Source: Gemmatales bacterium
GTDB taxonomy: Bacteria > Planctomycetota > Planctomycetia > Gemmatales > HRBIN36
Direction: 5' to 3'
Length of the DNA: 64,000 bases
Assembly (NCBI GenBank): GCA_025060195.1
Contig: JANXCQ010000018.1
Location: 1 to 64,000, forward strand
In this document: positions 35,355 through 44,728 of the stretch, one piece after another
Layout: each line of letters opens with the position of its first letter
Position numbering within the stretch: the stretch's first letter is position 1
Translations under genes and position numbers: made by a program
Notes under the pieces: model-generated
Told to the model about the DNA's origin: nothing
Seen by the model: the letters and a program-made list of their open reading frames with translations, nothing else
The model's database searches: none

Positions 35355-36680
35355 TCACGGCAGGTTGGCCGGTGTGGGCCAGAGTAAGATTGACGAGGCA
35401 TTACGGCGGCTGCCTCCGTAGCAACCTGCGACCCAACGGCCGTCGGGCGCCACGGCCAGGCCAGTGACCTCGAGTTCTCCAACATGGAACGTTGCTAATC
35501 GGCGCCCCGTGGGCAGTTCCCAGAGATAAACCTCGCTATGGAATTCCTCAACAGGCCGAGGCGGCGGCATCGGGGGTAACGGTTTCGGCCAGGCTTTCGG
35601 TCTTTTCGAGCGTTCGCCGCTGACGAACCGTTTCTGGTCGGGAAATACGGCCAAGGCCGAGACACTGCCATCGTGAGGCAGGGTGCGCACTAACTCTCCG
35701 TTGTCCGTCCAGATGTCCACCAAGCCTTCGTTCTCGGTTTGTTTCGGGTCCCACCACGCATAGCCGTTCGCGGCAATCCAATAACTCTGCTCTCCGAGGC
35801 GTGCATGCTTCAGGTCGTTGACTATAGTGGCGTGGCCGACACGAGGGTTGGGTTTCTGTTCGTCGTAAACTTTCCAGGTCCGCAAAACCTTCCCTGTCAG
35901 CGGGTCGCGGAGTGTGATGCTCGGATGGTCGCCCGCGATGGCTAACGCCTTGCCGTCCGACGAGAACGCCAGACGCACCTGGTTGCGGTAATGTGCACCT
36001 AAGTCCCAGCGCGCGACGGGCTTGCCACTCGCCACGTCCCAAAGCTGAAGCCAGGAACCTGTATGTTCGGGTGCTTCAACATTGCTTTTGTACTTGTATG
36101 AACTTACAGCGCCCGCAACCCACTTGCCGTCGGGGGAAAACGTCACCGCACGAACACTTTCCCACACCCCCGTCTTGTCGTCGAGTTTCAGCTCCAGGGC
36201 GCGAACGGGCTTGCCGTCTTCGGCACTGTGCAGGCTCACTTTGCCCGCTTGCCCCACGGCCAAGAGCTTACCGTCGGGAGATAGGCTGAAATCAGTAAGG
36301 CCCGCTCCGCGGCATGCGTAATCCTCCCACCAAAGCAGCTTTCGCTGGGCCACGTCCCAACATTCCAACACGTAAACGCCGAAAACTGGGCGGATCCGCC
36401 GTTGCGCTGGGGCCAGCTGTGCCACGATGAGCGTGCTTGCCGCATAAAGACGCTTGCCATCCGGCGAAAAGGCCAAGCTCTTGTAATCCAGGATACCGTC
36501 TGAGCTACTCGGATTATTCTTGGCATCGGTTTCAGCGGCCGAATTGCGAAAGAATGCATGCGGCTTGAACACGGGCACGTCTCCAGCTTTTTGTTCGGCC
36601 CGGCTGTGTCTAAGTAAGCCAATCACTATCAACCCAGTACAGAGCCAAGCTGCTGCGAACCATCTTGTGAGTTGAGCCAT
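35355..36680 (-). CDS. Exported WD40-repeat protein 1
   Basis: This 441-residue protein begins at ATG 36680 (AAGGAG upstream) with a hydrophobic signal (LTRWFAAAWLCTGLIVIGLL) and then has a series of WD40-type beta-propeller blades. Blade signatures are seen as SPDGK repeats: LAFSPDGKRLYAAS, FSLSPDGKLLAVGQAG, AVTFSPDGKWVAGAVS, LAFSSDGKALAIAGD and LAVAPDGRWVAGCYGG, each ending near a W or L pair. It is one of three tandem paralogues on this strand. Partners are unknown; propellers of this kind usually mediate protein contacts. It ends LLWPTPANLP. Confidence 0.88.
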   Translation of the reverse strand: MAQLTRWFAAAWLCTGLIVIGLLRHSRAEQKAGDVPVFKPHAFFRNSAAETDAKNNPSSSDGILDYKSLAFSPDGKRLYAASTLIVAQLAPAQRRIRPVFGVYVLECWDVAQRKLLWWEDYACRGAGLTDFSLSPDGKLLAVGQAGKVSLHSAEDGKPVRALELKLDDKTGVWESVRAVTFSPDGKWVAGAVSSYKYKSNVEAPEHTGSWLQLWDVASGKPVARWDLGAHYRNQVRLAFSSDGKALAIAGDHPSITLRDPLTGKVLRTWKVYDEQKPNPRVGHATIVNDLKHARLGEQSYWIAANGYAWWDPKQTENEGLVDIWTDNGELVRTLPHDGSVSALAVFPDQKRFVSGERSKRPKAWPKPLPPMPPPRPVEEFHSEVYLWELPTGRRLATFHVGELEVTGLAVAPDGRWVAGCYGGSRRNASSILLWPTPANLP

Positions 36681-36746
36681 GATGTGTTTCTCCTTGTGCA
36701 TTCAGGAGCGATTTTGTCGGGCTGTAATGAGTGGTGATGGTTAACG

Positions 36747-37973
36747 TTACTTGGCAGCTTGGGCAGGCGTCTGCCAGAGCCGAATGGTGCCATCATTGCT
36801 GCACGAGGCGAGCCAACGACCATCGGGGCTAATCGCGACATCGGTGATGCCGCGTTTGTGGCCCTCTAAAACGGCCAAATGCCTCCCGGTCTCGGTCTCC
36901 CGCACATGCACGGCGCTCGGCCAATGGAAGTAATCGAGGATGGGTCGGAATGGCACCGGTTCCCCCGGTGCAACGGGACGTTGGCGCCACGATATATTGC
37001 ATTCCCCATGAGCAAACCAGCGACCATCGGGACTGACTGCCACGGCGAGCACTGCCCCGCCTGCTTTCCGTGAGTAGAGTAATCGTCCCTGCTCATCACG
37101 TACTTCGACGTGACCCTCACTCGCGCCGTCGAAAAACCTCCCGTGCATACTGTCGCCGTGTGCACTTACCCAATAAGTTTTGTCGCCGCAGCGGGCTATC
37201 TCCAAGTCGTACACATAGCGCGTGGTTGACTTTTCGTCCTTGAGGTCGCGCACCTCCCAGGCGCTAAGCAGCCTTGCTTGCTGCCAGTCGTAAAAGGCCA
37301 CGCGGTGATAGTTGCCTGTTATCGCCAGCACGTTACCGCTCTCCAAGAACCGCATGGTCAAAATCTGATTGCAACCCACGTCGAAAGCCTGCCAAGCCTT
37401 GAGGGTTTTTCCGCTGGCAAAGTCCCAAACGTGGATTTTCTGTCCCCAATAAGATCCCGCTAATGCACGTCCATCGGGCGAAAACGCCAAGGCCTTAACG
37501 ACGCGGTCGGTAACCCCGTCAGGCATGTCGGGTAACAATTCTCGAACCGGTTTGCCATTAGCCGTGTCAAAGACGACCACGCGGTCGCTCAGTCCCAGGG
37601 CCAAGTGTTTGTTATCGGGCGATAGTACGAGGATGCGTGTCGGCAGAGAGACGAGCCTCTCCGTTACATCGGCCAACCAAACCAATTGGGCTCCGTCTTC
37701 GGTGCGTTCCCAACATTCCAGTTGGCCCAAAGGCACAGGTGGGGGTGGCGTATTTGCATATTCCCATCGAGCCACGGCATACAAACGCTTGCCATCTGCC
37801 GACATGGCCAAATTGATGTAATGTTTGTCGCAACCTTCGCGTCGTGCTTCGAGCGTGGCCAGGGCCCTAAGTTTTACTGGCTTTTCCGGCACGTCACCTT
37901 GTTGCGCCACCGCTAGGACCGCGAAGAGGAGCGCACTTCCGAACACGAGAGCCACCTGGTGCCGCGTAAGCAT
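36747..37973 (-). CDS. Exported WD40-repeat protein 2
   Basis: This 408-residue paralogue starts at ATG 37973 (GGGGA upstream) with a signal sequence (VALVFGSALLFAVLAVAQ). Blades include LAMSADGKRLYAVARW, LVLSPDNKHLALGLSD, LAFSPDGRALAGSYW, VAVSPDGRWFAHGEC and, at the end, the complete blade HKRGITDVAISPDGRWLAS...DGTIRLWQTP. It shares plan and length with its two neighbours, and lies 66 bases before gene 1, so they are likely one transcript. It is exported and probably periplasmic. Confidence 0.88.
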   Translation of the reverse strand: MLTRHQVALVFGSALLFAVLAVAQQGDVPEKPVKLRALATLEARREGCDKHYINLAMSADGKRLYAVARWEYANTPPPPVPLGQLECWERTEDGAQLVWLADVTERLVSLPTRILVLSPDNKHLALGLSDRVVVFDTANGKPVRELLPDMPDGVTDRVVKALAFSPDGRALAGSYWGQKIHVWDFASGKTLKAWQAFDVGCNQILTMRFLESGNVLAITGNYHRVAFYDWQQARLLSAWEVRDLKDEKSTTRYVYDLEIARCGDKTYWVSAHGDSMHGRFFDGASEGHVEVRDEQGRLLYSRKAGGAVLAVAVSPDGRWFAHGECNISWRQRPVAPGEPVPFRPILDYFHWPSAVHVRETETGRHLAVLEGHKRGITDVAISPDGRWLASCSNDGTIRLWQTPAQAAK

Positions 37974-38095
37974 AAGTCTATCCCCCTGTGATGATCGTCA
38001 TTGCGCAGCCAAAGCTGAGTGTCCGCATCGGCCATGAATTGTCGAAAGTGTTCGCTATGTCCTGAATATGGTCGGGGCCTGCGGCCCCATCGCGC

Positions 38096-39361
38096 TCATG
38101 GGTTTCGGCTTAGTTGCTCAGGTATTTGCCACAGCCGAATCGTGCCATCTTCACTGCAGGAGGCCAGCCAACGACCATCGGGGCTAATTACAACGTCGGT
38201 GATACCTTTCTGATGGCCTTCCAGCACAGCCAGATGCTTTCCCGTTTCTGTGTCCCAAAGATAAATCGCGCTCGGTTTGGAAATCTTCTCCATACGCAGT
38301 GCCAGTCCTGGGCCACGGCCGACAACCCAATTACAAACATCCTCGGCCGCGGCAAACCAGCGACCGTTTGGACTCACAGCCAGGGCTACCGCTGCCCCGC
38401 GCGTAGCACGTGAATAAACGACCTTACCGTGTTCATCGCGCACAGTGATGGCTCCCACGCTATCGCCTGGCTGGAGGCCGTCTCCTAAAGTTCCGTGGGC
38501 TGCGATGCAATACGTTTTGTGTTTGATATGCGCTAACGCCAGGTCATACACGCAGGGCGTGCGACCCAGCAATTCGTTATCCAAGGCCCAAGTGCGAAGC
38601 TGATTCGTTTTCGGTTGCCAAATAATGATAGGCTGGTAGCTACCGCCCAAAATCAAACGGTCTCCCTCGCGAGGAAATGCGCAACAAACAAGTGAACTAC
38701 GCTGCGAGTCGTCCTGGTTCGCTCCGGCAACCTGCCAGAGGTACGCCTTTTCGCCAGCCTGAACCTTCCAAATATGTACCACATGACCGCTCGTCCCACC
38801 ACTTGGGTATAGTCCTGCCAGGAATTGGCCATCAGGAGAAAATTTCAAGCCTCTGACCAGCCGAGCAAACGGTGGTGGTTCTGTCTTGAGCTGCCGCACA
38901 GCCTTCCCGCTGGTCGCTTCCAACAATCGCACCTCCTCGATGCCGCCCAGGGCTAGATGCTTACCATCGGGAGAACAAGCCAATTGTCCCGCGGTTAGCC
39001 GGGTGTCCAAACTTTGTTGCCAGAGCCGCTTGGCTTTTCCATCTGCAATGTGCCAACATTCCAGCACGGCTGGTGGCCCTAACGCCACCGACCGCTCGAT
39101 GATCAGTCCATCGGGCGTCTTTATCCTCTCCACGCGGAATTTCCGCAGGAGGTTCGCCCCCGCATAGAGCCATTGGCCGTCAGGCGACAACGCTAAGTCC
39201 ACGTACATCTGCGCCTCAACATCAGGATGAGGCTGATGCAATACTGCTTTAGGCTGAAGCCGCACCACCTGCTCCTCTGCCTGGCCCCCGCTGGTTACGC
39301 ACCAAGTGAGCAATATTCCAGCATTCATCATCAACATCCAAGCTGCGACACGGGTTCGCAT
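38096..39361 (-). CDS. Exported WD40-repeat protein 3
   Basis: This 421-residue paralogue starts at ATG 39361 with a very strong ribosome site (AGGAGGA). It has a signal sequence (VAAWMLMMNAGILLTWCV) and WD40 blades: LALSPDGQWLYAGANL, LACSPDGKHLALGG, LKFSPDGQFLAGLY, LAVSPNGRWFAAAE and the terminal blade KGITDVVISPDGRWLASCS...DGTIRLWQIP. It is first in the three-gene cluster. Nearly identical final blades in genes 2 and 3 suggest a recent duplication. Confidence 0.88.
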   Translation of the reverse strand: MRTRVAAWMLMMNAGILLTWCVTSGGQAEEQVVRLQPKAVLHQPHPDVEAQMYVDLALSPDGQWLYAGANLLRKFRVERIKTPDGLIIERSVALGPPAVLECWHIADGKAKRLWQQSLDTRLTAGQLACSPDGKHLALGGIEEVRLLEATSGKAVRQLKTEPPPFARLVRGLKFSPDGQFLAGLYPSGGTSGHVVHIWKVQAGEKAYLWQVAGANQDDSQRSSLVCCAFPREGDRLILGGSYQPIIIWQPKTNQLRTWALDNELLGRTPCVYDLALAHIKHKTYCIAAHGTLGDGLQPGDSVGAITVRDEHGKVVYSRATRGAAVALAVSPNGRWFAAAEDVCNWVVGRGPGLALRMEKISKPSAIYLWDTETGKHLAVLEGHQKGITDVVISPDGRWLASCSEDGTIRLWQIPEQLSRNP

Positions 39362-39620
39362 TAGTTTCCTCCTACGTTATCAGGTCAGGGATACATCTAA
39401 GGCGGTCAGAGATATGACGCACGGGCCGTCCGCAAAGTTTGCCCCGAACTTACATGTTCTCCGATATACCCTAAGACATCAGCCGCTTGGCAGGCTTTAT
39501 CGGCTTCCTTCGAAATCAAAAAGCTAACTGGGCCAAGAACAAACTGATGCTGACCGTTCCAATCGCTAAAAGGCACTCCAGCCATTTATTTGAAATAGCC
39601 GATACAGATTGACAGGATCT

Positions 39621-41195
39621 ATGAGTTGGGCGAGGCTACAAAAGGCGGCCCCGAAAAGCAGCTCCATGAGCCCTCGCTGTGCCTTAGCGACCATCGGGTG
39701 CGCAGGGCTGACGCTCCTGGTGTTGGCTGGTTGCCAAAGTCGGGGGTGGTACACCGAAGCGGACACGTTGTGGTGGCGGGTTCGCGGCGCCGCTCCGCCT
39801 CATCACGAAACCGGATTTCGCAACCAGGTACTTGCTCGCACGCCAGCTCACCAAGCGTCCGAAAACAATGAGACGCCGGCTTTGCAACCGCCAGCGGAAC
39901 AGACCAAGCCAAAATTGACTGACGTAATACCCAACGCACAACCCTTAGACAAACCTCGCCCTCTTTCCGATCAGCAATCTCCTGACCCCAAGCAACCGCT
40001 TGACTTGGACGGCCTGATTGCGCTGGCCCTGGAAACCCATCCTACTTTAGTAGCCGCCCGCTGGGACGTTGAAGCCGCTCGTGGCCGCATGATTCAAGCT
40101 GGCTTGTATCCCAACCCGGAAATCAGTTACGAAGCCCAGAACGTAGGCGAGCGTGGTCCCGCGGGCAACGGTGGGCTTCACGGTTTCGGGATTGAACAGG
40201 AGTTCATAACGGGGGGTAAACTGCGGCTTGCCCAGCAGGTCGCGCAATACGACTTATCGGCCACCGATTGGCAACTCGTCGCCCGCCGCTATGACGTACT
40301 TACCCGCATTCGCCTCGCCTGGGTCGAATACGCTTTCGCCCAGGAGCAGGTGCGGATTCTGGAACAATTTGTCCGTTTAGTCGGCGAAGAGGAAACGGGT
40401 CTGGTCCCGCTAGCACGGCGGCTGGAAAAGGTCGCCGGCTTGCGTTGGGAACTGCTCCGTGCCGAAATCGAACTGCAGAATGCCCGCGCCCAGTTAGCCG
40501 CAGCCAAACGTCAAGCGGAAGCGGCACGACTGGCCCTTTTGGCCACGGCCAATCTGCCACCTAATACTCCCATAGTACCCAACCCCGCACTCCCACGCGA
40601 AGTCCCGACGTATCGCTATGACACGACAATCACCACCATCTTGCAGCGCTCTGCCGAACTACGCCAAGCTGAACTGGCGGTGCTTCGCGCTCAGCAAGAG
40701 TGGCAACGCGTCGCAGTTCAGAACATTCCCAACTTTCGTGTCCGCGCTCTGCCCCTTTATTCCGCCTCGGAAGACAACGCTCAATTTCAGATCGAAGTCC
40801 GCATCCCCATCCCCGTATTCGACAGGCAGCAAGGGAACTTACTCGCTGCCCAAGCCGAACTAGCCCGCAACGCACGCCTGGTGGACAGCACGCGCCTCGA
40901 GCTCACCCGCCGACTCGCCGAGGCCTATGGTCGCTATGCCGCCGCCCAACAACAAGCTCAAACCTTCTTTCAAGACATTCTCCCCCGCGCCTCGGAATCG
41001 CTCAAAGTTATGCGCCTAGCCTTCCAACTGGCCAAAGCAGAGGAACTGCGCTCGGCCTTTCTCGGTCTACTGGAGGCTTACCGCGCCTGGCTCGAGGCAC
41101 AACTCGGCTACTTGCAAGTCCGCCGGAACCTTTGGTCAGCCGTGTTCGAAATTGCTGGCCTGGCCCAACAAGATATCGTAGAGTCCATCCCCTGA
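39621..41195 (+). CDS. TolC/CzcC-type outer membrane efflux lipoprotein
   Basis: This protein of about 524 residues is an outer-membrane efflux component (OEP family, as in CzcC and TolC) of a tripartite exporter. It has a lipobox: LTLLVLAGCQS, with Cys about 16 or 31 residues from the start, depending on whether ATG 39621 (AGGA upstream) or 39666 is used. The body holds long heptad-rich helices (FVRLVGEEETGLVPLARRLE; AELRQAELAVLRAQQEWQRV) and the family-like DLDGLIALALETHPTL. No inner-membrane pump or adaptor gene adjoins it, so partners lie elsewhere. It is divergent from the WD40 cluster. Confidence 0.85.
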   Translation: MSWARLQKAAPKSSSMSPRCALATIGCAGLTLLVLAGCQSRGWYTEADTLWWRVRGAAPPHHETGFRNQVLARTPAHQASENNETPALQPPAEQTKPKLTDVIPNAQPLDKPRPLSDQQSPDPKQPLDLDGLIALALETHPTLVAARWDVEAARGRMIQAGLYPNPEISYEAQNVGERGPAGNGGLHGFGIEQEFITGGKLRLAQQVAQYDLSATDWQLVARRYDVLTRIRLAWVEYAFAQEQVRILEQFVRLVGEEETGLVPLARRLEKVAGLRWELLRAEIELQNARAQLAAAKRQAEAARLALLATANLPPNTPIVPNPALPREVPTYRYDTTITTILQRSAELRQAELAVLRAQQEWQRVAVQNIPNFRVRALPLYSASEDNAQFQIEVRIPIPVFDRQQGNLLAAQAELARNARLVDSTRLELTRRLAEAYGRYAAAQQQAQTFFQDILPRASESLKVMRLAFQLAKAEELRSAFLGLLEAYRAWLEAQLGYLQVRRNLWSAVFEIAGLAQQDIVESIP

Positions 41196-41706
41196 AAATT
41201 CGGCCCCGCATGATATGATAGAAGTGTCAAAAGTCGTTGTTCCTAAGTTTCCCGACCCAGAAATCCGGGCAGTCTCAAAGTGATCGAAAAGTCGCCGCCT
41301 GCCAGCTAATGAGTAGGCATGGCCCAGGTCGCTTCAGCGGTTCAGTGAACCCGAATAGTATCTCCGGCACCCTTCCGATGCGACCAAATCGCTCAGAAAT
41401 TTGAGTAATTAGTAATTTAGCTAATCTTCCCTCGCTAGCAACTAACTACCTGCCGAGTTAATTTGCGTAATCAGCGGTTTAGGGTACTCATACCATTCCC
41501 GTCAGCAACCATGTGCAACCGTCGGCATACTGATCTGCACCTATCGTCGCGACCGTTACCCCAATACTTACCAACCCGTCCCTATCCGCGTAGCCTGCGG
41601 CTTCCTGCCCACTGCAATGCCTCGCCACCATCGCACAAATAAGTTACATATGCTAACCATAACTGATGCAGGCTAAGCTGACCTACCTCCCTGAGGCAAC
41701 ACATTC
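41196..41706. other. Intergenic region upstream of the CNNM-type gene
   Basis: No gene is supported apart from a possible 8-residue upstream frame at 41650. The centre is A/T-rich (GAGTAATTAGTAATTTAGCTAAT near 41404). A promoter for the next gene may lie there, but no clear -35/-10 pair is seen. Confidence 0.4.
41650..41676 (+). promoter_or_regulatory. Possible upstream open frame mimicking the next gene's start
   Basis: ATG CTA ACC ATA ACT GAT GCA GGC TAA encodes MLTITDAG. The next gene starts MLTITANL from ATG CTC ACC ATA ACC. The first 16 bases match at 14 positions, the two ATGs are 57 bases apart, and they are in the same frame. It looks like a small duplication that left a decoy or leader frame. 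Confidence 0.3.
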
Positions 41707-42834
41707 ATGCTCACCATAACCGCAAACCTGCTCGCGGCCACGGACGGCAATTGGGCAACCTACCGATGGGGATTTTTGCTTCTTGTACCCATACTGGTGC
41801 TTCTCAATGCCTTCTTCGTCGCCGCCGAGTTCGCGCTGGTGATGGTGCGCCGCACCCAAGTTGAAGAGATGCTCCACAAGGGCGTCCGCTGGGCCGGGGC
41901 ACTCCACTGGCTCAAAGGACGCCTGGATCACGCTATCGCCGCCACGCAACTCGGCATCACCATGACCAGCATCGGCCTAGGCTGGGTCGGCGAACCCGCG
42001 GTGGCCCAATTGTTGCAACCGTTGTTGCAATCCGTTTCGCCTGAAATGCGTTGGCCCGCAGTCCGCGCCACCTCGACGGCACTGGCATTCGCATTGGTTA
42101 CGTTCCTCCACGTGGCCTTTGGTGAACTGGCACCGAAAGCAGTCGCTTTACAACGCCCTGCCCGCGTAGCCTTGTGGGTCGCCTGGCCCATGTGGTTCTT
42201 CGCCCGCATGACGCGGCCGATTGTCTGGTTTATGAACGGTATCGGCAACTTGGCCGTACGCGCGTTGGGCCTGCATCGGATTTCCGACCGCGACATGGTA
42301 CACTCCGTCGAAGAATTAGCTATGATCGTCGAAGAAATCGAGGAAGCAGGCCTGTTAACGCCTGAGCAAGCCGACTACGTGCAAAACGTTTTCCGCCTGC
42401 GCAGTAAGAAAGTGTGCGATTGCATGGTACCCCGCGACCGCATGGTTGCCTTAGAACTGCATACACCTCCCGACAAAATCCTCGAAATCTGCCGCACCTC
42501 CGCCCACACGCGCATGCCCGTGTACGAAGGCGACGTGAACAACATCATTGGCATCGTCAACACCAAAGACCTCTTCTACCTCTTCAGTCTCAAAGGCGTG
42601 GTCATTTTGCAAGATGCCCTTTATCCGCCGATCTTTCTCAAACCGGAACAGCCCATTGCCGATGCACTGCGTTTGTTCAAGCGAGCCAAGCGTCCCATGG
42701 CCGTAGTCCGCGATGACACAGGCCAGGTGCTTGGCCTCATCACCCTGGAGGACATTCTCGAGGAAATCGTAGGTGACATCGAAGATGAACACGACCGCCC
42801 TATTCCCCGACGCTTCCTCCGCCGCCGCGCTTAG
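41707..42834 (+). CDS. CNNM/DUF21-CBS membrane transporter (HlyC/CorC family), short form
   Basis: This 375-residue protein has the DUF21 membrane domain (LLLVPILVLLNAFFVAAEFA; then LGITMTSIGLGWVGEPAV; ALAFALVTFLHVAFGELAPK), then a CBS pair (MVPRDRMVALELHTPPDKIL ... TRMPVYEGDVNNIIGIVNTKD and RPMAVVRDDTGQVLGLITLE). CNNM homologues handle Mg2+/Na+ or related cations. Full-length members carry a further CorC_HlyC domain after the CBS pair; here the protein ends at RRFLRRRA shortly after EEIVGDIEDEHD, so that domain is absent or lost. ATG 41707. Confidence 0.88.
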   Translation: MLTITANLLAATDGNWATYRWGFLLLVPILVLLNAFFVAAEFALVMVRRTQVEEMLHKGVRWAGALHWLKGRLDHAIAATQLGITMTSIGLGWVGEPAVAQLLQPLLQSVSPEMRWPAVRATSTALAFALVTFLHVAFGELAPKAVALQRPARVALWVAWPMWFFARMTRPIVWFMNGIGNLAVRALGLHRISDRDMVHSVEELAMIVEEIEEAGLLTPEQADYVQNVFRLRSKKVCDCMVPRDRMVALELHTPPDKILEICRTSAHTRMPVYEGDVNNIIGIVNTKDLFYLFSLKGVVILQDALYPPIFLKPEQPIADALRLFKRAKRPMAVVRDDTGQVLGLITLEDILEEIVGDIEDEHDRPIPRRFLRRRA

Positions 42835-43024
42835 TCGCACTCATGCGCCAACTTCCCTTCACCCTATTTGCCAGACCGCCGACGTTAGTAAGTTGATTTC
42901 TTTCCTTTCTTGGACTCTGGCCATGCCCCTCTCGCTTACTATTGAGTAATTGCTCATAGCTCAAGGGAGACGCCAAATACCTTTCTTACGCAGCTGTATA
43001 ACGACCACTATTTCTAAGTCTGAC

Positions 43025-44728
43025 ATGATAAACGCGACATCTTGCACGAAACTAAATTGCATTTATGTTGGAGACTGCATTCCCTTCATGCAACAGATCG
43101 CCGATAGCCTAAAAGTAGATCTAATCATTGCCGACCCTCCTTATAACATTGGCTACGAATACGACATATATAACGACAATCGGCCTGATGAAGAATACTT
43201 AGACTGGACCTATCGGTGGATTAGCGCCGCCCACCGTTTATTGAAAGACGACGGCAGCATCTGGATAGCCATAGGCGACGAATATGCCGCGGAAGTCAAA
43301 TACATTGCCCAACGAAAAGTGGGATTACATCTGCGAAATTGGGTGATTTGGTACTATACCTTCGGCGTATCCTGTCAGGATAAGTTTTGCCGCTCCCACA
43401 CGCATTTACTTTATTTTGTAAAGGATCCTAAGTCATTTAAGTTCCGCGCGGAGCGAATTCGTGTGCCATCAGCACGACGTCTCGTGTATGATGATGCTCG
43501 CACGAATCCCGCGGGGCGCGTCCCGGACAACACCTGGATCTTACGACCCCAGGATATACCCAACTGTTTCCAACCTATAGAAGATACCTGGTATTTCGCT
43601 CGTGTCGCGGGTACTTTCCGTGAGCGTGCCAAGTTTATGCAATGTCAACTGCCAGAGAAGCTGTTAGCCCGAATCATTTTGTCCTGTTCCGACCCAGGAG
43701 ACATCGTTTTTGACCCCTTTGTCGGGTCAGGCAGCAGTTTAGTGGTAGCTAAGAAATTAGGACGCCGATGGTTCGGATGTGAGCTATCGCCCAACTATGC
43801 GCGCCATGCCCAGCAACGCCTAGACTTAGCTCAAGTAGGCGATCCCCTGGAAGGACCAGACGACCCACTGCTAAGTAGCCCCAGCACGCCGTGCTATCTA
43901 AATATCGAAGGTCCTAATCAACGCCAGGGCGATTACGACGAACAGCTTCTCATACAATGCTTCCTTAGTGTCAATGATGGATTCTCGGTAGACCGACTCT
44001 TAGCGGATCCCGTGCTCTCGGTCCGTTTTATAGATGCCTGTAGTCAAGCGGGACTCCCAGGCCGACCAGTAGATTGGAATTTAGCCTTGTTGCGCTTGCG
44101 CAAGCAAAAGGAACTTAGGTCTGGTTGCACGAAGCGGACACGTCTGCCGCGCCAGGACTTAGAACCTATCTTATTTGGCGCGGAGATTGCACTGAGGAAA
44201 CTTCTCGATCAAGGCTATCCCAGTTTAGATTACATACTAGCTGATCCTGCAGCGTCTATCCGATTTGATGACTTGGCTCGTCGTTTAGCACCAGGACGCC
44301 CTACCTGGCATTATCGTTGGGCCGCTTTACATTTGCGGAAGCGCGCCCATTCTAAGCTTCCCAGTATCCTAAATGCTTACCAGGAGGCGAACACTATCTT
44401 GTCTGGTAATCTAGTTCTGCTCGAGCCAGGTATCGAGTCGGCCATCAATGAGGAGCCGAGCCTTTACTATGTCGTGCAGAAACCAGGGGCTAGGAGGGAA
44501 CCTATCGTGGTTTATATCGGCGCTAGTAAATACATAAAACCGACTGTGGTGAATCTAGTAAAGTCTCGAGACCACCTTGCGGCATTATGTCGTCGTCCTG
44601 GAGATCTGTTCGTGAAATTAGTCCCCGCTGGCTCGAAAATGAGTAACCGGGAACTAGAGGCCTTCCGATACGCGGAAGTGCAACGGCTTAGGCCTGAGCT
44701 CAATTATCTGGCTAAGCAAAGTCCCTAA
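43025..44728 (+). CDS. DNA methyltransferase with duplicated middle module and GIY-YIG-like C-terminal domain
   Basis: This 567-residue protein has an N-terminal amino-methyltransferase domain. Motif IV (DPPY, 37-40) comes before motif I (FDPFVGSGSS, 229-238), the beta-class order, so it should methylate adenine N6 or cytosine N4. Two copies of a module follow: 322-360 (LLADPVLSVRFIDACSQAG...RLRK) and 402-439 (ILADPAASIRFDDLARRLA...HLRK). The C-terminus resembles a GIY-YIG nuclease: YYVV (481-484), VYIGAS (496-501), R515, glutamates 543-551 and RLRPELN (554-560). ATG 43025 is the first plausible start. The gene is A/T-richer than its neighbours, and A/T-rich repeats follow, which suggests transfer. 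No separate restriction gene adjoins it. Confidence 0.8.
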   Translation: MINATSCTKLNCIYVGDCIPFMQQIADSLKVDLIIADPPYNIGYEYDIYNDNRPDEEYLDWTYRWISAAHRLLKDDGSIWIAIGDEYAAEVKYIAQRKVGLHLRNWVIWYYTFGVSCQDKFCRSHTHLLYFVKDPKSFKFRAERIRVPSARRLVYDDARTNPAGRVPDNTWILRPQDIPNCFQPIEDTWYFARVAGTFRERAKFMQCQLPEKLLARIILSCSDPGDIVFDPFVGSGSSLVVAKKLGRRWFGCELSPNYARHAQQRLDLAQVGDPLEGPDDPLLSSPSTPCYLNIEGPNQRQGDYDEQLLIQCFLSVNDGFSVDRLLADPVLSVRFIDACSQAGLPGRPVDWNLALLRLRKQKELRSGCTKRTRLPRQDLEPILFGAEIALRKLLDQGYPSLDYILADPAASIRFDDLARRLAPGRPTWHYRWAALHLRKRAHSKLPSILNAYQEANTILSGNLVLLEPGIESAINEEPSLYYVVQKPGARREPIVVYIGASKYIKPTVVNLVKSRDHLAALCRRPGDLFVKLVPAGSKMSNRELEAFRYAEVQRLRPELNYLAKQSP

